Source: Pascua guehoae (Eukaryota; Basidiomycota; Tremellomycetes; Trichosporonales; Trichosporonaceae). From it: 64,000 nt of DNA. Under the pieces are notes generated by a model that was given only the letters and a program-made list of their open reading frames with translations, did no database searches and was not told where the DNA came from. This document shows, piece by piece, positions 56,381 through 64,000 of this stretch (the first letter of the stretch is position 1; every line of letters starts with the position of its first letter). The stretch lies in the NCBI GenBank assembly GCA_001600415.1, contig BCJX01000001.1:408365-472364 (forward strand), in the 5' to 3' direction. The position numbers and the translations under genes are program-made.

Positions 56381-56739
56381 GTGGGCGGGGGGTGGTGTCG
56401 ACGCAGGTGGAACGGGTTGCGCGCCGAGCGACGTGGGGAGACGTGGGGAGCCGTCATGGCACCGGGCCAGAGTCGTGGGGGATGAGGGAGAAGGGTATGC
56501 ACAACAAGCACAAGGTGAAAGAACGAGTGAGAAATTACAATGTGTGGGATGAAGCCGTGACGCGTGACGTCAGACTGCCTACATACCACCCGAATGCATC
56601 CATTGGACGCGTGCCCACAAGTGCCCAGAACGAGCGCCCAAGCGATGCGTGCGGGAGGGGTTATTTGTACCAGGCCTGGACGGGAGCAAAGGCGGTACCA
56701 AAATTGAAAAGGAGCAAAAAGGCAGCAAGAGACGCCGCA

Positions 56740-56900
56740 AAAAAGGCCAGTAGGCGAGACTTGAACTCGCCCCTTGCCCGATCCACCCAACCACCCCCGG
56801 GCATCAGTACTGAGTACTTAGTAGCGTTAACCGGTTAGTAAACGCAACTCAGTAGTTAGTATACCGGGGGTACGTGCGGCGCCCTTTTATTCCTTGCGAT
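56740..56900 (-). mobile_element. tRNA-derived repeat, copy 8
   Basis: Strong T-arm hairpin GGGCGAG-TTCAAGT-CTCGCC, GCCCGGGGGTGGTTGGGTGG, paired blocks GCGTT/AACGC and TACTGAGT/ACTCAGTA. It belongs to the copy 6-7 subfamily. Confidence 0.65.
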
Positions 56901-57119
56901 TTCTCTGATCGCCCATCCGCACGTGATCGCCCCGAACCTGCGCCCACCATGATCTGCAGCCTCCCTAACTCCGCCGCAATTTTGGTAATTCATGTAGCAG
57001 CCGCGTTATAAATAATCCACCACAGTAATTTCATTATGCCATTAGAAAATATCGCAGCTGCAAATACAGTCCATTTCACGCCACCGCGAGAATACAAAAA
57101 AAACCACATTTCTAAAAAC

Positions 57120-58080
57120 CATCCGAATGCGGAACGATGCGAGAATGCCAGACAGTTCAGAAGGCAACACCGTTCCAGCGCGATAGACAGTGTCAGAATG
57201 ACAGACAGTACCAGAATAGCGCCAAGCTAGAAGAACAGAATGCCAAACATGGTGTCCGGAACTGGAAACGACCGGAGAGATGACGATTTGGCCGAGGCGG
57301 GGACAGTGACGATAGTTTGCAGTTCACGTCCGCTTCTTCTAGCTAGCATGTATTTAAACGTCCTGCCCAAGGAGGAGCTCGGCGTGACATGCCGCCAAGC
57401 AGCTCTCACGGTGCCTGTGTCGGTCAGTGTATTCTACGCCGGAAGCGGAGATAAGAAACCCAGACGAATCTCCCACAACAATGACACACCGGCGTGGCAC
57501 TGCTGGCGACCGGCACACGCCGAATGCGGACACTGCTGTGTGATCACCAGTTCCAGATTGACAGACAGTGCCAGACGGAGAGACAGGACCAGAATAGCGC
57601 CAAACCAGAATAAAAGAACGCCAGACATGGTGTGGCGAGGTGGAAAGGACAGGGCAGATGGCTAGCTGAGCGAGGCGCCGACAGAAACGCTGGTTTCCAC
57701 GTCGTCCATTCCTTATGACCAGCGCGGATGTAACGGCTTGCCCCGTGAGGAACTCGGCGTGACATGCCACCAAGCTGCTGTCAGGACGGCGGCGAAGGTC
57801 AGTGTCCTCTACGCCGGAAACGGCGACAAGAAACTTAGACGAATCGGACTGTTCTGTTCGCGCGGCTATGCCACACGGGTGTGGCAAAGCTCCTGACCGG
57901 TACACGCCGAATGCGGACAGACTGCTGTGTGATCAACGCTTCCAGATTGACAGACAGTGCCAGATTGACAGACAGTGCCAGATTGACAGACAGTGTGAGA
58001 TTGAGAGACAGTGTGAGATTGACAGACTGTGTGAGCTGGACAGACAGTGTGAGCTGGACAGACAGTGCACGAACAAACGC
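57120..58080. repeat. Three tandem units of about 390 bp
   Basis: The marker GAATGCGGA occurs at 57,126, 57,522 and 57,909, giving periods of 396 and 387 bp. The first two units share GACAGACAGT, CCAGAATAGCGCCAA and GACGTTTA/GAACTCGGCGTGACATGCC blocks. A minus-strand frame of 183 codons spans two units and repeats LVACHAEFLTGQ-type words, which reflects the duplication and does not by itself show a gene. Confidence 0.7.
57942..58067. repeat. 18-bp minisatellite, seven copies
   Basis: Unit CCAGATTGACAGACAGTG in seven consecutive copies with changes at few positions; the last four begin TGAG. It is an expansion of a motif present once in each of the larger 390-bp units. Confidence 0.9.
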
Positions 58081-59040
58081 CTACTTTCCTAACGGCAAGT
58101 GCGCAATGATGAAGAATTGGGCCTCGGACCCCTACGTGACCCCACGCCTCCGCTTGGTCTTGGACCAGCGAGATGAATAAGGAGAGAAGAATGTGCATGG
58201 AGATGCCGGACCGCTGTACAAATACCCGCCCCGCGGTGACAGCGGCCGATATGTTGCGGCAATGAGGGTGATACAGTCCCGCTGCTGCCCGCTCCACTTG
58301 AACATGTGCGCACCCTCGCAAGAGCTACATTGTTCTATCGCTCAATTACTTTACACAGCACCATTCGGGACTCGCGCCGTTCCAAATCATACGAGTATGG
58401 TTCGCGAGCGTGCACTCGAAAAGGTACATGAGAACGGGATTTCCCAAACGACGAAGGATGCCACCAGGGGGTAGATAACTAAATAGAACGAGCCCTCACA
58501 CACCCGCCATGGCGGATTGGGTGTCGCGGGGGTGTGGCCACGCTGAGCTATTCCTACAGTGATGCTCGCCGCGGCAGAATAGTGATCGGTAAGTGGGATC
58601 GTGTGAGATATCTCTGGTCGTAGATCCCGTACAGGCGGTGGGGAGATCAGGTACAGTACCTGCCACATGGGGTCTCGCACTTCTTTCTTCCTCCGCGTTG
58701 AGCTCCTACTTTATCTCGCCGTTGTGATCCAGACGGGGGGAGGAAGAAGCAGTCCGGCGCTTGTGTGTGCGGCCATCGCCCGAACATCTGGGATGGGAGG
58801 CGATACGAATTTACACTCATCGCGAACATCAACCTCCCTCCCTCTGACGGTGATCGTTGCTGATCGTCCAAAATGAATCGTTGCTTAGATCGTCTCGTGC
58901 AGCTGCACGGTCGTTCATCTGTATAAGCATCGACGCGCTGGTAAGATTGTAAGAACATGCATGCACAGGCGCAGTGTTGCTTGGTGATCTACAGCACATC
59001 AAACGCTGCACTGAAAAATGAAAACGGGCAGAAAGGCACG
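58080..59040. other. Intergenic stretch, no gene recognised
   Basis: Only short frames, with none recognisable. Confidence 0.35.
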
Positions 59041-59044
59041 GCCA

Positions 59045-59215
59045 AAAATGTTGGCGAGCGAACTTGAACCGTCCGCCCGCCGCCCGAACCGCCCAACCAC
59101 CCACCGGGCCTCAGAAGTGAAATTCTGAGTACTCAGTCATGTTAACCAGTCAGCCAACGCAACTCAGTAATTAGTATGGCAGAGGACCGTGCGCCGCCCT
59201 CTTAAGCCTTTCCTG
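59045..59215 (-). mobile_element. tRNA-derived repeat, copy 9
   Basis: Minus strand: GCTTAAGAGGG, TACTAATTACTGAGTTGC, GGTTAACATGACTGAGTAC, GGCCCGGTGGGTGGTTGGG, then GCGGACGGTTCAAGTTCGC. Confidence 0.62.
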
Positions 59216-59969
59216 TGGCCATCCGCGCATCCATCCGCTGTACACACACCCGCAGGCGTGTAACCTCCACCGGCCGATTATGCATGCTTACCGACCCGCA
59301 GACATTGGAAATAATTAATCAGTGCATGATGCTATGGCTCTGTTAGAAATACGCTCTGGTTTGTATTCGGCGCTGGGAACAGTACTACGGCTCCACACCA
59401 CATCAAGCCATGCACATCGTCAAGCTGCCGCGGCCAGTCAGCGCTCGGCATCTGATCTGAGCCAGCGCTCCAGGCGCCGATGCTCTGATTTGCATGTGCC
59501 CTTCACGCACGGCCTTCTCCATGTGTACATAGTGCTCGCGCATCATCCCCGCCTCCGTGGGTATTTCGCCTCAAGTTGGGAACGTGGATCAGTGTCCTAA
59601 TCGGATATGCTTGTAGCGGCCGACTGCTCACATGTTGGTTGTGCATCCAGCGGCTGAGATGACTGGCGTTTGCATCCGACGAGCGGACATGTGTGTGTCC
59701 TCCGTGTGCGCAGATGGTATTACGTCAGAATTTCTGCTGCCGCGTGTTTGTACATGCCGGGAGGATCGCTGCAAAATTAAATTCGCTGATCTGGGACTCG
59801 AACTTTGGCCGCCCAATGTCGGCCACACCCGATCACGCCCCCCGGGTGCGCCGTGGCGATCTCGTCCGCTCGCTGTGTGCCTCTCCTGTGTGTGCAATAT
59901 TATTATGCATGCTTCGCGACACGAGAAGGGAGGAACACCGCATCCCCAGTGCATATTCGACTTGAATAA

Positions 59970-60145
59970 AAGAGCAGCAGCAAAAATGTGTGGTGGCGAG
60001 TCTACAAACCCGCCCCCACTCCCGTTTTCCTCCCAACCACCCCCGGGCTCTAAGGACCAATTTGTCAGCGGTGTTAACCGTTGTGAAAACCAGTCAATAG
60101 GTTAGTATGGTGACTGTCTGTGCGGCCCCCTCTTAAGCCTTCGGC
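59970..60145 (-). mobile_element. tRNA-derived repeat, copy 10
   Basis: GCTTAAGAGGG, TACTAACCTATTGAC, GGTTAACACCGCTGAC, and GCCCGGGGGTGGTTGGGAGG are present; the T-arm region is diverged (GGTTTGTAGACTCGCC). Confidence 0.55.
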
Positions 60146-60669
60146 TCGACTTCAGGCTTACGTATGCAGTTCATCCAGTCTACCTCCGGCATGCACGGGG
60201 ATAATGCAGCACGGTAAATAATACCATGCACGGGGGTAATAGAACGTGAAAAATCCCATGCATGCTATTAGACAATTTCAAGCGCTCCTGCGTCCACCCA
60301 GAGGGCACCGATCCACTGCCCATCCACTGTGTGTGCGGTGCAGCGTGTATCCATGCATCCTGTCGATCCGCAGCCCATGTTCAGGGATGTGCGAGGCCCC
60401 GTTACTGTGCATCCAGATGCAGATCGCGTGTAATTAATTCATCGGCATGCAGCGAAGATGCTGATCGTCCTTGCCGATTCATCCATCCTCATGTGTGTAA
60501 CTGTCGCGCTGGTTGAGGCCCATATCTGCGTTGACATTGCGCCGCTATGCTGCCGCCATGTCAAATATACAATAGAGTGCATAACACACTGGGGCCCACG
60601 GATGCATCGATGTCGGGTTGCTGGTGGATGGTTACGGGCGAGGCCGAGGGACAAAAAGGCCGAAAAAAA

Positions 60670-60775
60670 AGAATTGAGGCATCAGTACTGAGTATTTAGT
60701 AGCGTTAACAGGTTAGTAAACGCAACTCAGTAGTTAGTATACTGGGGGAACGTGCGGCGCCCTTTTGAAGCTATC
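60670..60775 (-). mobile_element. tRNA-derived repeat, copy 11 (partial)
   Basis: Only the half with GTATACTAACTACTGAGTTG, the GCGTT/AACGC pair and CAGTACTGATGCC is kept. The T-arm half is missing and replaced by an A-rich junction. Confidence 0.55.
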
Positions 60776-60779
60776 CCAA

Positions 60780-62590
60780 ATTGATCCCGACGGCAAACGG
60801 GTTCGGTGGCCACCTAATACCTACATAAGAAATTCCTATGCAGACTTTGATGACTCTAGTAATTACCACCGCGTGCATAGGATTACGGCACATTGCCAAG
60901 CATTTAATATCCACATCTCGCTGCAGTCCACCCCTTTACATATCATACGCCCACACAGCATGTCCGTGCGAGTATGCTACATGTCGTTCCCTCTTCCCTC
61001 CCTGGCCGCCAACATCGTCCGTGCCCCAGTGCCCTTCGGCTTCTAACCATCACGTTTGATCGGCCGCACATGTCACAGCTATCACCCATCACGGATGCAG
61101 CTCATCTTCGTTTCTTGATGATACATCATAAATTGCGCGGTGGATTGGCCTCCACACTCGTGAGACGAGTGGCAACCGGGTAGCTGTCGTCCACAGTAGC
61201 TGGCTGCGCGTACAGCTCCTTGGGCGGCGGAGGCAATTTTTGAATAATGGCTGGGAGCAGTGGGCGGCTAAATTTCGACGCGGTGTGGTGGAGGTGTGGT
61301 GAGCGTTAGCAGTCGTTGAGCCCGAAAGTTCGTCTCGGGCCTGAGAATACACATTAGGTTTGGAGTATCCTCACTTTTATGCTTCAGGTTGGACGCTGAG
61401 GAATAGATACCAAGATTATGAAAGTATCATTTAGTGGTACGTTACGTAGTTGTACGGCAGTGGACGTGTGGTAACGTTGATGTCATCGAAAAAAGCAACG
61501 CTCCCTGAATCCTGCCCCTCTCCATTTTCACCCGAAGGGCAAACATCTCAAGACCCAGCGGTATCGGACTCAGCGATCCCGCCCAGCGATCCTGTGCGGT
61601 GCTGATCAAACAACGCCTCTGGCCGTGCGCCTTCTTTGATGTGCAGAGGTTATCTACCCGTCGCAATGCTGCGGCCATTGCCGCACAATGTCATCAATCA
61701 GCTCGTTTCTATTTCACTACGCGCGTTACTCGACAGACGGGGCACACTTTCGGCGGCCGGCAATAGTTTGAAGCAGAGCACCACCTGTGTGGGATAAGAC
61801 TAAGGCAGTGCGACAGACTAAACTAATGTGTTCTACCCACTGCGCGCACTGGATCACTCGCTAGCACAGATGACCGAGTAGGTCAAACAACCGCCAGAAA
61901 ACACCAACATCACACATTGGCAGCCAACATACTGGCAACCACGTCCACCTGGCACGGTGGGTTACTCCGTCTCCTCTCCCTACCAGGGATATGTACCAAA
62001 AGTGTCACGAAACTGGAGTGAAAATGGGCCCTGGCCAGGACATACGCTCAGTGGCTGCCTCCATGATTTGGCACCCTCTCACCAAGTCGACACACCCTCC
62101 CCGAGCCCCCTACGTCACTACCGGGCCTTCGCGACCTGTTCTTATGCACCCAGGACGGTTAATACCCCCGGCGAACAAACAATCCAAACAAAAAACCATA
62201 CGCTCGGAGAGCCCAAGGCATCTGACCCGAGCAAATCGAAAACGCACTGTACCGCTTGACGTCAATATCCCACGACATCCCAATGCCCTTCGCCATCCAA
62301 AGGCTCACTGTCAACCCTGGTGCCAGTAGGCGTCTCACCTACCCTTATTGGAAAGTGGCCACAAGAGAGGCAGACCATCCCAGGGAGCATTGCGTACCGT
62401 CCAACTGTACCCACCTCTCCTCTCACGCCTTGGCTTCCAGCCACCGCTGGTTTGTAGCGCGCCTAGTATGCAAAGCGCAGTGCGTACTTTGATTGGCCTG
62501 CAAGTGAGATGGATGCACGGCTGGTGGATGCACAAACCTGGCCGTCAACACAATTGTCTTCTCTCTTGTCAACTCTTCATACAAACAGCA
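60780..62590. other. Intergenic stretch before the right-edge kinase
   Basis: No domain or splice chain is evident. The last 300 nt would include the promoter of the plus-strand kinase, but no convincing CCAAT or TATA element stands out. Confidence 0.35.
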
Positions 62591-62598
62591 TAGCGACG

Positions 62599-64000
62599 AT
62601 GCTCAACCCCCCCTCGCTTTCTTCACGTTCTTCCTCCCCTGCCTCCTCTGTGCCGACGTTGTGTCGACATTTGAGGCTGGCGCCAGCGCTCGGGTCGAAA
62701 CCGGCGCTTTCAACACCCTCGCCGCCCTCAAGTTCAAGGAGATGGGCTCCCTTGTACTTGTCACCTTCGGCAAGCCCCTCAAGGTCTTCGACCTTGTGAG
62801 CGTGAGTGCCGGCGCCATGCACATTGAGTGCTTCAACCAGCTTGGCACCGGCACTTTTGGTGTCGTCTACTCGGCGGTGGTCTCGGCTGGCTTTGGTGTG
62901 CGCGACGTCGCGCTCAAGTAAGTTGGCAAGCTAACCTCCTCCATCCCACACGATAGCCTACTTGGTCTTCTTTGCCTTGTCGAGCGCTGACATCCAGAGT
63001 CTCGCGTCGGATCGTCCGCGGCTACCCCGACCGCGCCTTCGAGAACGAGCTGCGGGCCGTGAGGGCCATTGTCCACCGCAACGTTGTCGGCTTCGTCGGG
63101 TACGCCAGCGACGAGGAGAGGTGAGTAGCCCTGAATCATCACTGCCTCCACACGCTTTCCATCATCCGTTTACCTTGTTGCTTCCTGTCACCTTGCGTGG
63201 GCTATTTGCCCTCATCCCCTGTTCACTGCGTCCCTCTGGCTTGCTCAGCTTGTATCTTGCGTTACAGTCGCTAACACACAGCAACTACCTCCTCTTGGAC
63301 CTGCATCATGGCGGGTCCTTGATGGAGTACCTCAGGCACTCGGCGCGCGGCAAGCGTCTTGCGGTCCTCCCTGTGGGCGTGGCTGTGTGGGTCGTCCGGT
63401 AAGTTCTAATCCAGCCCACCTCTTACACAACGTAGCCTCTCCAGCATGCACTCGCGAAAAGATTGCTGACACCTACAGGGAACTTGTGGAGGGGATATTG
63501 GCCATCCACAAGGCGGGCTTTGTCCACGCGGACCTCAAGCCCGCCAATATCCTCCTCCGCACTCCGTTCCTGGGCGACGGCGTGGTCATTGGCGACTTTG
63601 GGTCGGCGCAGCTGGCCAACAACCCGCACGCCAAGTTCACCAGCGGCACCGCGGGATACGCCGCTCCCGAAGTGTTTGACGAGAACGGGCAACACGGCTT
63701 TGGGATGGACTGGCACGCTTTGGGGTACGTTCCGTTGGCACATTTGGCAACTTTTCTTCGTCAGCTGACCATGTCTCGCAGTTGGATTTTCTACGCCATG
63801 CTGGCTGGAGAAACAATCCAGAGCGTTTTCCGACAGTCGGTCCACCAAGTCATCCAGGCGACGAAAGCGGGTGCGCTGCACCAGGCGTTTGCTCGTCAGG
63901 GGTGGGCTGCTGTCCCGGTCGAGAGTACGTTCCTTGCCATCTTCACTTTGAGCCGTGTCCTGACCCACAGTTACCGACTTTATCCAGCAGTTGACCGACC
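62599..64000 (+). CDS. Protein kinase G, partial at the window edge
   Basis: Exons are join(62599?..62917, 62998..63120, 63282..63398, 63479..63724, 63782..63924, 63971..>64000). All junctions after exon 1 are GT-AG and in phase. Seen: glycine loop LGTGTFGVV; VALK with the lysine codon split by intron 1 exactly as in the cluster; an alpha-C-like FENELRAVRAIVHRNVVGF; HAD in place of HRD followed by LKPANIL; DFG kept; and AAPE. The 5' end is uncertain. The ATG at 62,599 opens a Ser-rich frame (MLNPPSLSSRSSSPASS) that differs from the downstream kinase frame, so a short intron, an indel in the C7 run or another start must be assumed. It lies on the opposite strand to genes A-F and about 20 kb away, with longer introns, so it is a relative and not a cluster member. 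Confidence 0.75.

Noticed and set aside
57354..57905. 183-codon minus-strand ORF
   Set aside because: It spans two tandem units and its repeated words simply mirror the DNA duplication; no domain or start context.
48580..60775. Functional tRNA genes
   Set aside because: A- and B-box-like parts are too far apart and no complete cloverleaf with anticodon arm and acceptor stem can be formed.

Overview
The window looks like nuclear DNA of a GC-rich fungus, most likely a basidiomycete yeast of the Tremellomycetes type. The reasons are many very short introns (about 36-60 nt) with GTRAGT donors and a CTGAC or CTAAC branch site almost touching the acceptor, A-rich or CAA-rich leaders before start codons, and low-complexity Pro/Ala/Ser protein tails. 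The species call is inference. I saw no bacterial operons, CRISPR, rRNA or confident functional tRNA genes.

Positions 1-43,000 hold six paralogous protein-kinase genes (A-F), all on the minus strand. Each has a variable N-terminal region, a pre-kinase [YF]WG..AP motif, a kinase domain, a long low-complexity tail and a basic C-terminus of the FKRAADR type. Intron 1 splits the codon of the ATP-binding lysine in all six. Five of the six have a third exon of exactly 80 nt. Five of the six carry DWG instead of DFG. Gene C is frameshifted in its last exon. Five promoters share an inverted CCAAT box about 115-170 nt before the ATG. Downstream of genes A, B, E and F lie arrays of about 100-bp units, and each unit looks like a non-coding mini-exon plus a complete mini-intron in the same orientation as the kinase. 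This arrangement is the best candidate for an undescribed system.

Between the kinases are a well-supported six-exon gene of unknown function (15.3-16.4 kb), a weaker ORF (23.5-24.0 kb), and several dispersed or direct repeats.

From 43.9 to 44.7 kb there is a small secreted ricin-B-type (beta-trefoil) lectin gene. From 45.5 to 47.1 kb there is a poorly resolved spliced locus. The stretch 48.6-52.2 kb is a near-regular array of seven tRNA-derived, SINE-like repeats on the minus strand, with four more copies between 56.7 and 60.8 kb. Between 52.7 and 56.4 kb lies a scrambled tandem array of RRM-like RNA-binding modules with several broken copies. Three units of about 390 bp, containing an 18-bp minisatellite, lie at 57.1-58.1 kb. 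The right edge (62.6-64.0 kb) holds the 5' part of a seventh kinase gene on the plus strand. It has the more usual DFG and shares the lysine-splitting intron.

The cluster appears to be a rapidly diversifying set of related kinases with shared promoters, tails and 3' flanks. What they do is not visible from sequence. Variable N- and C-terminal regions around a conserved kinase core would fit a lineage-specific signalling or recognition family, but that is inference.
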